NCBI GenBank assembly: GCA_016508695.1
Contig: VNKQ01000013.1
Span: 124,001 to 188,000, forward strand
Reading direction: 5' to 3'
Source of the DNA: Hyphodiscus hymeniophilus
Taxonomy: Eukaryota > Ascomycota > Leotiomycetes > Helotiales > Hyphodiscaceae
Length of the DNA stretch: 64,000 nt
The notes beneath the pieces are model-generated. The model had not been told where the DNA came from and ran no database searches. It saw nothing but the letters and a program-made list of their open reading frames with translations. A program made the position numbers and the translations under genes. This document shows, piece by piece, positions 44,514 through 55,800 of the stretch; within the stretch, counting starts at the first letter, position 1, and each line of letters begins with the position of its first letter.

Positions 44514-46742
44514 CCTCGTCAGTGGCGGCCATCTCGATCTCTCCGACACCTTTACCGATCCCACACTGTTCCTGTCATATCCCTTTTCCATCTCCGAAGG
44601 TTTGCGACGTCAAGTCGACTCTCGAAGCTCCTTTTCTGCCCTTTCTGCTCCTATGTTATTGCGGTTGTCCCTCCTCTCGATTATAAACAGTGATGTATTC
44701 GTAGTAGACGGTCAAGAATTAAAAGGACAGTATTATCATTCAGAGCCCGCTGAGATGAGTGAAGCTACAGAAAGAAGAGGTAAGGTAGAAGTGAACGTGG
44801 TGGTAAAAGAAAGTAAGAGCCTGCGGGACGAGACACGAAGTCGTCAGCGAGGTATCTTTGACAGACAGCACGATCCAGGCTGGTCGCACGACGACAAGGG
44901 GAGTGTGGAGCGTGCAAGGTTCAAGACGCAATTAGAATCGAGGCAAAGAGGGGCAACTTACCTTTACACAATGCCTGTACCGGTAGCTGTTCCCCCTGAT
45001 ATCAGGTCTGGCCCTCGCTGTACTAGTAAAAGGAAGGTTCAAGGGACGTGCAGATTGGATAAGAAGAAAAAACCGAAGCAAAAGGATGGCCATAAAATGA
45101 CAGAGGAGGCTAGGAAAGGAAACAACGCTGACTTGGAATTGGGTCAGGAACATTATGCAGTGCTGGCACTTACAGTAGATAGATACAGTCTGTCTGATCG
45201 AACATGCACCGTCTGGGGATGGAGAGGCAGATCCAGTCTCACCGTCTCATGGATACTCTGACTTGCTGGAGTGGCCGTCAAACCCTCAAACCCTCAAACG
45301 TCTCTCCCTTACCTGCCTCGTACACACACCTACCTGCCCCGACTGAGTGCAGCGCCTCATCCGCGTCGATGTGTGGTCGGACAACCGAAACACAGAGCCG
45401 CATGGGTGTTGGAAGGCATCCCAGGTTGGTGGTTGGGGCTGTTTCCACAGGAAGGAAGTGTTGAATGAAGCCATACCCAGCTGCACGCCTACGCTTCGTA
45501 GACAGTCCGTCTGTGCGGCAAGAGGTCGTCAAAGGCCGGGCGGCTCGTGATTGGGCGAAACCAGTTCTTCTGCACGTCGCTTCAGTTTCACGTCTCGCAA
45601 GAGAGGTTTCGGACTGGGATCCTCTAACCGCGCACGTATCAGGAGTTCAGAACATCAAAGGAGCAACCCGAGGTTATTTCCAGAATCTAAAGGCGATAGA
45701 TTGAGATTGAGATCGAGATCTTGACAGGACTCAGGAGCCTTACCAAATTATTACCAAAGCATACTGACTGATTGTACTTTGTACTATCCACATGGCTCAT
45801 ATCTAGAGCCAAAAGCCTACCGATGATCCCAGAATGGTCTGCTCAATATCTCGCCTCCTATGTTCACTCTCTATCTATAATACTAACTCCCTGATCCTCT
45901 CCCGCTCGTCTCCAACGTTTGAAAAGACCCAGAGATAAAGCCCTACACTCCAAATCTATCATCTCTACGGAGGCCTGTTGAGCATCTCTCCCGACTCCAA
46001 ACACCCCTATCCCCTTCCGAACATGCTTCTCACTAGTCACCTCACAGTCGTTCGATTTCCTCGAGCATCCTGCTCAGCCATCAAACGATTCAAACACGAA
46101 CTGCAACGAAACATTGCCAGGACCGTGGGTTATCGTACGATTGCACATGATAGTGTGAACAAACCCACTCTCGAGTTTATGCTGTACTGCCCTTCCATAT
46201 CTCCAGCACTGGCTTGCCCTTGGTGGGCATCTTATTGGCCACTTACTTGAAAAGCCTGGGAGCAACAAGGGATATATTGGACTTTCATACATGTAGCGCA
46301 CTAACAGGAGCATCCTTCCTCATTCGTAGCTCTGATTTACCTCTCAATGTATCTTTGACAATAGTATTGGCAATGGGGACGGAAATACCTGCCAAACATG
46401 AACCTGCTATGGGGCAACACAACTGGACCCTTCATACTTCATCCCTGTCTTCTAAGAGCGTGTTCACCTCCCACTCATCTCAGACCCGAGTATCTGCTAT
46501 CGGGAATCCATAGTCTTCCAAACATCCTCCACCTACTCCTACATGTATCCTCCCAACTCCCAATTCCGAAGCCTCATCTCCCTTCTCTAGAAACAGCCCA
46601 TAGATCTTGAACCTCAAACCATCGCCCAGCATAACTAGTCAAGCAAGCACAGCAGCTACCGTCCAACTTATAACTCAACTCGAGATCCATCTCGTTATAT
46701 TACCTCCAACCTTCGTAATAGATGTATCCTCCCTCATTTATC

Positions 46743-46773
<31 letters not shown>

Positions 46774-47631
46774 TACCTCTACACTTACGCACACTCGTAC
46801 ACACCTCCACGCCCGAAACCGCTCGACACAACCTCATCCCACAGCGCCTCCACAAATCCCATGTCTAAGTCCCAGCAGCCTTAACGTTCATCCCCCATGA
46901 CTGAAGCGCAGGACAAAATCGTCCATCTACCTCTACAAGCGTATACTCCTCAACTTCTCCAACACTCTTTTTTCCAGCGCACATGCTACAGACGCCAAGA
47001 CAAAGAACGATCCTCCGTGTATATCATAAAAGGAGAAACGTGTTGACGTTTGGAAACAGCTATCTGCCTCCTGTGCTCACTGGGCTTCTCAAGGGATTCG
47101 AGCCTCGAGTCTTGACTTACCTTGCATTGCTCCGCTTGACTGGCGGATCCAGACTGGTCATCATGATGCAAGTCGAGCATCGTATTGCTTTCACGTCATT
47201 TGCTTCAGATTAAAAGGCAAATAGGGGATTTTGGCCATGACGAACGGGGAAGCTATGGAAGAGACACTTCACATGCGTCGCCTCACCGGACAAGCCTGCT
47301 CAAGAAGGAGCCTTGAATGTGCAGAAGCTCCGAGTGATGCATTTATGACCAGGGAGCACCAGTCAAAGCACCACAGCTAAAGAGGAAATGAATCCCGAAT
47401 GCAGTATGTCATCTATTCCCTCCCACGAATGCTATCAAGTAAGGTCCACTGCGCTTCTTTCCCTCATATCCGTGCTCATCCTTCCTCCATCAATTGCCAA
47501 AAGCATAAACCTTCGGACATCCTCCACCGCTATCAGCCCGCTGTGGCAGAAAAAAATCACACACCCAAGTAGAGACGCCAGTTGATCCGTAACGCATAGA
47601 AGAGGAAAGTGGGACGGTCCGTCAACAACAC
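44514..47631. other. 3.1-kb upstream region of noxB, no gene recognised
   Basis: Between the noxB start codon (-) and the E2 stop codon (-). The long open frame at 44401-45261 (+) has no early ATG, overlaps noxB exon 1 antisense and shows no family features. A CA/TA microsatellite lies at 46743-46772. Probably the noxB promoter and 5' UTR plus the E2 3' region. Confidence 0.5.
46743..46772. repeat. Compound microsatellite (CA)10(TA)5
   Basis: Ten CA units followed directly by about five TA units on the + strand, in the non-coding region between noxB and the E2 gene. Confidence 0.9.
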
Positions 47632-48509
47632 CTAGATTGCGTATTTTCGTGTCCACTCTCGTGCCGTTGCTTCGTAGCGGGAACGGTCGGTCTTGTAGAC
47701 ATGTGCGATCTCTGGGACGAGGGGGTCATCGGGGTTTGGGTCGGTAAGCATGGAGCATATGGAGAGGAGAACTGTACGTGAATTGATTAGCAGTGTCGTG
47801 GAGTATGAAATACATAATTCCGTACCTTTGGAGATTGTCAGGGCAGGGGACCATTGGTCACGGAGAATATCTAAGCAGATAGAGCCATTGGAGTTGATGT
47901 TCGGATGGTAAATTCTGGTTGTGAAGTTGACCTTCGGGGGCTTGAATGGGTAGTCGGTAGGGAAGTGAATGGCCAAGAAGAAGACACCGCCGGAGTATGG
48001 AGAGTCGGACTGTATTTAAAGTCAGCTTTCTAATAATTTTCCTGATCATCCCATTATTTGCCATGAGGCTAAAAGAGTCCAAGCGGCGCTGCCGCTGCCG
48101 CAGAGAGCGACAAGTGCAAAAGATAAGATCATGCTTACAGGTCCCATGATGGTAGCTTGCCAGTGAAACTATTCCAGTCAGTATTCGTATCCCATTATGC
48201 CTTGATGTCTGCAGCTTGGTCTCGTGCGTAATGGTGTTTCTTCTTCGCATCGAGGGTGTCTCAAAGAGCAACGTACCAGATCATCTCCGATAGGACCTGC
48301 AGAGCACGACGAGGGAGGGTCACTGCATCATAGCACGAATGTCAGCCGAAGGACTCCCTAAAGCCTCTTGATCCGCGGCGTGATGTTATTGATGATTGCA
48401 TAGAGCCCCGCCCGTACACACCCCACCAAGAGGCTGGTGGCGGTGAAAGATGGGGATTAACGTACCGGCCCAAGTCTGTCAACTCCTTGTTGATACGCTT
48501 CAACGCCAT
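47632..48509 (-). CDS. UBC4: Ubiquitin-conjugating enzyme E2, UBC4/UBC5 type
   Basis: E2 enzyme that carries ubiquitin as a thioester and works with many E3s in turnover of short-lived and misfolded proteins. Five exons on the complement, 48509-48466, 48322-48277, 48168-48139, 48009-47826 and 47771-47632, sum to 147 residues, exactly the family length. The third exon is only 30 nt (FHWQATIMGP). Sequence runs MALKRINKELTDLGR, DPPSSCSAGPIGDDL, then SDSPYSGGVFFLAIHFPTDY, FTTRIYHPNINSNGSICLDI with the active-site Cys after the HPN motif, and ends TAREWTRKYAI. The exon density is higher than elsewhere in the window. TCACGTGA at 49261 lies about 750 bp upstream of its ATG. Confidence 0.96.
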
Positions 48510-49260
48510 TGCAAAGTTCGTATGTGCTGTTTGATTGTACGAGGTGGTTTCGAGGTTGAGTGCGTTGGTGTTTCTCGAGGGCGCAGTCCTGGTTGGAAGT
48601 TCTAGGAATCATCATTAGCACTAAAACACGCGAGCGGCTATGCGAAGATGACGAAGGATTCACTGTGGGATGGTGCTCACCAGCAGTCGATGGGTCAACC
48701 GTGAGGCTGTTGATCTCGTTGATTTTGGCAGATGGGGTTATTCGGCAGAAAGATGGATGTTTTGTTCGAGAAGCAGGAATGCGTTAGATGGTGAGGAAGA
48801 GGGACACGACAGGCGCCGAAAAATTAGCGAGGAGAAGAAAGAACCAACGAGCCACAATTACTCATGCGCAGTATTTACTCAGGGAGTCCAGATGCTTTAC
48901 CATCTCTTATTCATATTTCAAATCAAGAATCTCCCAGTGCACCCGAGCCTTTTCAAGATCCTCGTTCACTGCGCTTCGAGTCTACACTCTCAGTTGCTAG
49001 TCACAACCCCAAGCCTTCACTGATTGTCTATGTCACTTGGAATCATTCATGACGTCTGTATGGGCTCCGAAGACGGACGCAAAAGTCTCCTGTTCCGGTA
49101 TCTCTTTCGCTTTGCTTAGCCGCATGTATCCATATTTGAATTTGGCTTCGTGACATAATATTAAATTCATGAGATAAGAAAGAAAATGGAGAGAAGTTCC
49201 CTCACTCAATACAAAGATCCACCCCTCTCGCTCTCGGTTCGGCCTAGTGCTCTCGGACGG

Positions 49261-49268
49261 TCACGTGA
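49261..49268. promoter_or_regulatory. TCACGTGA palindrome upstream of the E2 gene
   Basis: Perfect octamer in the region between UBC4 and the glutaryl-CoA dehydrogenase 3' end. Same octamer as before RPN12. Role inferred only. Confidence 0.35.
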
Positions 49269-49419
49269 TGTTGGTTGATTTTATATGAATGAAATCCTTG
49301 TTATTCAAGACAACCATTTCAATAAAAGGATCTTTGCATGTGTGTGATTGCTGGGCTTTCAGGATCATGGAAGATATTCGGTTGTTATGTTTACATTTTG
49401 GGGGATGGCTGTGTCTGAT

Positions 49420-50802
49420 CTACACAAATGCTTGGATGCCGGTTATTGCTCTTCCCAATATCAGACCTATCATTCTCATCAGTATCACAACGAAAGCACA
49501 AGAGGATACAACTCACTGTGAATATCCGACTGGCCTTCGTAGGTTTGGGTAACGAAGAGATTGGCGACGTGTCTTCCAATTCCATACTCATCAGAAACAG
49601 CATTTCCACCAAAGACTTCCTGCAGTACTCGTGCATTCTTCAAAGCACTGTCACAATTTTGTCTCTTGATCATACTGATCATCTCTGGAGCAGCCTTACC
49701 CTCATCTTTAAGCCTTCCGACTTGGATAGCAGCGAGGGTACCGTACGCGGCATCAGTGGTGGCATCCGCCAACTTTTTTTGCACAAGCTGGTACTTGGCC
49801 AGAGGATTACCCTTGAACTGCTTTCTCTCCAGAGCGTATGTCCTTGTTCTCGCAATGCAGTCTTCCAAAGCACCTGTAATACCCCATGCAATACCGAATC
49901 TTGCACTATTCAAGCAAGTAAAGGGACCTCGGAGTCCTTCAACATCAGGGAACATGTTCGCTTCCGGGACAGGGCATTCATCGAGTTGAATCATTCCCGT
50001 CAAAGAAGCTCGAAGACCGTTCTTGTTCTTGATCACAGGTGTCTCCAGCGTGCCAGGAGGGCATTCCTTTCTCTCGATCAAGAATCCCCTGATCTTTCCC
50101 GTCTCATGGAACTTCGCCCATACCATCAGCAGATCTGCAATCGGGGAATTCGTGATCCAAGTCTTCGCTCCTGAGATCGAGAGGTATCCCTTCTTCGTTG
50201 GGTGCGGTTTCGCAGTAGTTTCCATGGAGCCAGGATCACTTCCGTGGTTCGGCTCAGTGAGACCAAATGCGCCCAGCAATTTCCCCTTTGCCAATTGAGG
50301 CAAGAATTTGTCTTTCTGCTCTTGTGTGCCAAACTCATCAATGCCTCCCATAACCAATGAAGATTGTACGGACATTCCAGAACGGTAGCCACTGTCTACT
50401 CGCTCAACGGCTTTTGTGATCAGCCCGGAGGCAACATTCGATATGCCAGCGCAGTCGTAGCCTTTAATCGTGGATCCAAGAAGACCAAGCTCACCCATCT
50501 CTTCCAGTATCTTCTTGTCAAAATTCTCGTCACGATATGCCTCTGTGGCGAGTTATTAGAGCCCACTCTTCAATTTGGACGATTGACTTACGAAGTACTC
50601 TTGGTAGCATACGCTCTTGACAGTATGACTCTGCGGTCTCTCTGATTGCCAATTCCTCCTCCGTGAACAGATTCTGGGCTCCTAGAGGGTCCTCCCAATC
50701 GAATGCTTGCGGGGTAGCATGAGCAGCATATCCTCTGGTTGTCACTGGCCGTGCAGTGGAGGACAATTGCTTCGCAGCGGTTCGTACTAAGGGCCTATAC
50801 AT
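49420..50802 (-). CDS. Glutaryl-CoA dehydrogenase, mitochondrial
   Basis: FAD enzyme of lysine and tryptophan breakdown: oxidises and decarboxylates glutaryl-CoA to crotonyl-CoA in the matrix. Exons on the complement: 50802-50592, 50542-49517 and 49466-49420; introns of 49 and 50 bp; 427 residues. The start MYRPLVRTAAKQLSSTARPV and TTRGYAAHA form a mitochondrial presequence. Then FDWEDPLGAQNLFTEEELAI, the FAD/substrate loops AFGLTEPNHGSDPGSM and SGAKTWITNSPIADLLMVWA, and the catalytic Glu in TYEGQSDIH. The last 15-codon exon gives LILGRAITGIQAFV, the expected C-terminus; without it the protein would lack its end. The nearest paralogues are other acyl-CoA dehydrogenases, but the WEDPLG and LILGRAITGIQAF motifs favour GCDH. 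Confidence 0.93.
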
Positions 50803-51241
50803 TTTAAAGGGCTTGAGCAGCAAATTAACATGTTTTGGAAGCTATGAGAAACATTAGAAGCTGTGGAGGTGTATGAAATGGACTAACACGGCTGTACCAT
50901 TTCTAGCCCCACCCTTATTCCCCAGCTTTCTGGACGACCCGAGGTTCGGGTATGAAGGAGAGCCTCGTGATATAGGCAATTCATACAGTAAAGTATAGAC
51001 TAATATGAAGCATGGAGAATGTGTGCATATAAATTAGAACAGGCGAAAGCTATCATAAAATTAAAGCCGATTTTGGAGGCAAGCGAGTACCTTCATGGTA
51101 CTCTGAGTACTGTGTTGGTGCTGGCCACTTGACGCGAGATCTCCACGATTTCCCTCACGTCACCAAAAAGTTCGCGTCTACACAACTTCAAAAGCAACCC
51201 ACCGATTGACCACGCAACGATAATACCAACGAACCTTCAAG

Positions 51242-52581
51242 ATGGGTATTAAACAACTCTTTTCGATTATCAAGGAGGAATGCCCAGATGCATTCAAGGA
51301 AGGAGAAATAAAAAATCAGTTTGGCAGAAAAGTTGCCATTGTAGGTTCCTCTGCTCTTAAAGCCTAGCCCGCGACTAATATTTATGTATAGGATGCGTAA
51401 GACAAACTTATCGCCTCTTTTTCAAAATGCTGTGCTAATGTCCTTCAGTTCCATGAGTATCTACAGTTTCCTCATCGCCGTTCGCTCAGGCGGAGAAATG
51501 CTCACCAACGAAGACGGCGAAACCACGTCCCATCTGATGGGCATGTTTTACCGTACACTCCGCATAGTTGACAACGGCATTAAACCAGTCTACGTGTTCG
51601 ATGGCGCACCTCCCAAACTCAAGTCAGGCGAATTGGCAAAACGATTCCAGCGCAAAGCAGAAGCCACCGAGGGTCTTGAGGAAGCCAAAGAGACTGGTAC
51701 TGCGGAGGATGTCGAGAAGTTCTCAAGACGTACCGTTCGGGTTACGAGGGAGCATAACGCAGAGTGTCAGCGCCTGCTGAAGTTGATGGGCGTGCCGTTC
51801 ATCATTGCACCAACGGAGGCAGAGGCTCAGTGTGCGCTTTTGGCGAGAGCGGGTAAGGTCTATGCGGCTGCGAGTGAGGATATGGATACATTGTGCTTTG
51901 ATTCTCCTGTTCTGCTGAGACATCTCACATTCAGTGAGCAGAGAAAGGAACCTATTCAGGAGATCTTTTTGGAGAAGGTGCTCGCTGGTCTGAACATGGA
52001 TCGGAAACAGGTAGGCCGTCCTAAAACAATTATAGGAACAATCTCCTGATCTCGTGTAGTTCATCGACCTGTGTATTCTCCTCGGCTGCGACTATCTCGA
52101 TCCCGTTCCCAAAGTGGGCCCGCACACAGCCTTGAAACTCATTCGCGAGCATGGTACACTTGAGAAGCTCGTCGAATGGATCCAGAATGACAAGAAGTCC
52201 AAATATACACTCCCCGAAGATTGGCCCTTTGCCGACGCTCGTGAACTCTTCTTCAACCCAGACGTGCGCCCTGCCGATCACCCAGACTGCGAGTTCAAAT
52301 GGGAGGCTCCCGATATCGATGGCCTTGTGAAGTTCTTGGTCACCGAGAAGGGCTTCAGTGAAGACAGAGTCAGAGGTGGTGCCGCACGATTGACGAAGAA
52401 TCTGAAGTCAAGTCAGCAGGCGAGACTGGAGGGTTTCTTTAAACCGATCCCAAAGACGGAGGATGAAGTCAAGAACCTGAAGCGCAAGAACGAGGAGAAG
52501 AACGAGGAAAAGAAGAAGAAGGCCAAGGAGGAGAAAAAGGAAAAGGCTAAGTCTAAGGCGAAGCCAAGAGGTACCGCTTAA
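51242..52581 (+). CDS. RAD27: Flap endonuclease 1 (FEN1/Rad27)
   Basis: Structure-specific 5' nuclease that trims Okazaki flaps and acts in long-patch base excision repair. Exons 51242-51340, 51392-51396, 51449-52010 and 52060-52581 give 395 residues. The second exon is a 5-nt microexon (GATGC) flanked by introns of 51 and 52 bp; joined, it restores VAIDASMSIYSFLIAVR, so the microexon codes for catalytic Asp34. N domain VYVFDGAPPKLKSGELAKR, I domain APTEAEAQCALLARAGKVYA with the metal ligands ASEDMDTL, then LLGCDYLDPVPKVGPHTALK. The PCNA-binding PIP box QARLEGFF is near residue 342, followed by a Lys-rich nuclear tail. The upstream region has ACGCGA near 51133, similar to an MBF G1/S box. Confidence 0.96.
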
Positions 52582-52806
52582 TTTTGCGTCCGGCTGTACG
52601 ATCAAAAAATGTTGCATGGCTGATATGGAGTTTATGGACGGCTTCTGGGGGAGAACGGCGTTCTTATATTGCTTGTAATGAGTTTACTACAAGAAACAAT
52701 GAGCTATGATTGCAGAATTACGACCTAGGCACAATAGAAGACATAATTCCATCGTTTCACAGCTCAGTCGATTGGTTTCCTACCGTCTCTCCAACTTTCA
52801 TCCGGT

Positions 52807-55800
52807 TTACTCGCCCTCAGCCCTCATCCACACTCTGGCCTTCAACCTTTCAACAACCTCTCTTCTGATCCACTGCATATCCTTGCCCTCAGCCGTAGCA
52901 TGGTCAGCCCACCCAAACAGCAGTCTCAATCCCAGTAAGCGATCCCTCTTCCCACTGTCCAGCGTAGCATTCTCAAGGACCAGTCTCGCATCAACAACTG
53001 TTTCTTCGGTACCAGCGTGGACAACACTTGCCCCGCCGCGATCGGGTGGTAGAACAAGCGCACGTTCTGCTTTCGTCAAGCCTGCAAAGGCGGGGAGTTC
53101 GAATAACCATTCAAGAGACTGAGGAGCTGTGCCGTCGACATCATTCAATGCTTGTAGCGTGGCTTGGAATGCAGTAGCAGAGGCATCGTGGGCTGGACGT
53201 CGTCGTACATACACTGTTTGAGTTGCTTTAAAGGATGCGAGATGCGTCGGATTGTTTTCTAGATCAAGCACGACGTTCCAATATTCGGGGCTGTTCGTGC
53301 GGACCGTTTGAATCTTGTCGAGTTCTGGGAGAAGGCAAGGTGTATGGCGTTGACTTAGCTCTCCGCCCCGGAGAGTGATCGATATAGGAATCGGAATAGG
53401 TTGGTTAGTATCAATGTCCTTGGTGACTAGACAACGCGCCTCTGCTGCTAGGACCCAGAAGTGGCGGAACGCTTGTAGGTGGGATTTGTTATCTTGCACT
53501 GAGGATGGAAGGATTGGATAGAAGGCCACAAGTAAAGAAGCTATCGCAATGTTGGAAGTGCCAAAAGTGAACGTCCCGCCTCCAAGGAACAGAGCTCCGA
53601 TCGCGAGATGTGCTGCAAGATGACTTCCGTACGGTGTATCTTCGTCATCTCGGCCATGCATAGACCGAAGTCGCCGGAAGACTTGCAAGTCTCCCGTCCC
53701 TGCCATTACTGTGGCCGCAGCCAATGCCACGAGATCCTGGCAGTTACGAACAGTATTTCTCGTCAGTCTTTGGTCGAATGTATTGGCGTCGATTTGACAG
53801 ATCCGTGTCAGCTCATGCAAATACGATAGCATTAGGTCTCGAGCCGCTGTTGATGCAGATCCAGCAAAGCGTAAGGCGACGCTGAAACAGAGTCCTGTGA
53901 TAATGTTGTAAAACGGCAAGTCCTCGCTCGTTAAGTTATTGATAGTCTGTAGGGAGTGTCGCGCTCTATATGGCTTTGGCAAATTCGTCTTAATCCATGC
54001 GACCGAGGGCTCGATTTTGCTCCACATAATCAAATGCCTCGCAAGGGTGCGCAGGAGGAATACGTCTGGTCTGATATAGTCAAATTGAAGAATAGAATCT
54101 GGAACATCAATTTTCCGAGCTAGGACTTGATTCTCCGACTTCATGAATATCAACGCGATAGCGAGCACAGCAGCTGCGGTAGCCTTGTCGAAAACATGAA
54201 CGAGATCAACTTGCTTACTTCCAGCAGCTAGCACAAGTAGTCTTTCGGTAAGTCGCATATCGTGCAGTCCTCTCAAGTCGGAGCCTTTGCCAAGATTGAT
54301 GAACCCAAGAGCGAAGCCAGCAGCTAGTCGATAGCCCTCGTTTCGTAATAGTTCCTCATCGATCTCCGTGTCGATATGCTCGATTTCTGAGACCATGATC
54401 TCGCTCATTCTCCGATGCTGGGTATTGCAGTAGAGTAGGCCAATGCCCATAATGCCCGTTGTCTGCGTGAGAGGCGACAGGTTCAATTCTGCTGCTCCTG
54501 GGGGTAGCATACGTGTCACATGGACAGATAAAAGCCGGGTGATCAACGAGTCCATCGTGCCCATGTAAGATGCCGCTAGACCGAGAAGCAATCCAATTGA
54601 GGTCATGGTGTGCTTTGGAGTTAGGTATTTGAATGCTACCCATTTTGCGACCGACTTTAGATGGCCATTCAACCCCAAGGCAAGTAAGAAGCCAGCGTGG
54701 CGGTTGTTGAGCTCGCTGCCCCCTTTGCCGTCTCGCTTGTTGTATAGAATCCAAGATGTATCGATACCTTTGGCATTACGAGAGATACTAAGACCCGCTG
54801 CGACACCGTTATGGAAGAACGCCCAGCAAACTTTCTCTTCCGAGAAGGCGCTCTTGTCAACTCCGACGGTGTTGTTCTCCGGCTTCATCACACAACTTAG
54901 ATTAAATCCCGAGATGTTGATCCTTTGTGTCAGCAGAGGTATTCGAGCGCTGAAATAAAGTAGGCCTCTCCCGGAAGAAATGGCAAGTGTGCGGTAAGCC
55001 AGCATCTGCGCATGTTTTTTCTGAGCTTCAAGCAATTCAGACTCTGACCAATGAGGTTGGGATCTGCATCTAGCAATAGTTGGCAGATGAGTGTTGAGTA
55101 TATATATCGCTTCTGCCATTCTCTGATCATCTTTGAATATTGATCGGGTAATCGCTTGACGATCAACTTCAGCTGAACCATCAAACGATTTGGTAGCTTC
55201 GGGATCTGTTGTCGATGCACATATTAAGTGAACGTCAAGACTCGCCTCATGAGAAGGAGCCTATCGTAGCTTAGCAAAAGTAGTCTTTCCTATTAATGCT
55301 TACTTACAAGTAGGGTAGACTGCAATTGTCGAGGGCGCTGTCCGGGAGTCAAAAGCATATTTACATCCTCACGTCCAATCATGGCAAGAAGATCCTTGCT
55401 CCAGGTCGTTGGAGGCTCGGTTTGGCACTGGACTATCGCTTCCTGAAGTGGAGCAAGTACAGCTTCAGGTAGGGTCTCAAGCAATTGAGTGTCCATTCCG
55501 GCTGACGATAAAGCTTCAACAAACTGGGCGGACGTCCAATTGCTTTGCATAGACGAGAAGAACACTGTAAACATCAGGGTCCTAGGGGTCAAGATAGACA
55601 ATTCTCGAGGGTCCTCAGGAGGCTTTGATGTCCGTGTCGCCACGAGTTCAGGAATTGTTAGAAAAGGAGTTAAAGCATGCTTCAATATACAAGCTTGGAT
55701 CCAATCGTAAATTGAAGGGCAATCAAATGGTTCTTGAGGTGGAGACTCCACCTGCAGTACTGCATCGAAATCCAAGGCTAGCATTGATACTTCTTCGACA

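Noticed and set aside
44401..45261. 286-codon open frame on the + strand upstream of noxB
   Set aside because: It begins without ATG, overlaps noxB exon 1 antisense, and its composition looks like translated promoter sequence with no domain.
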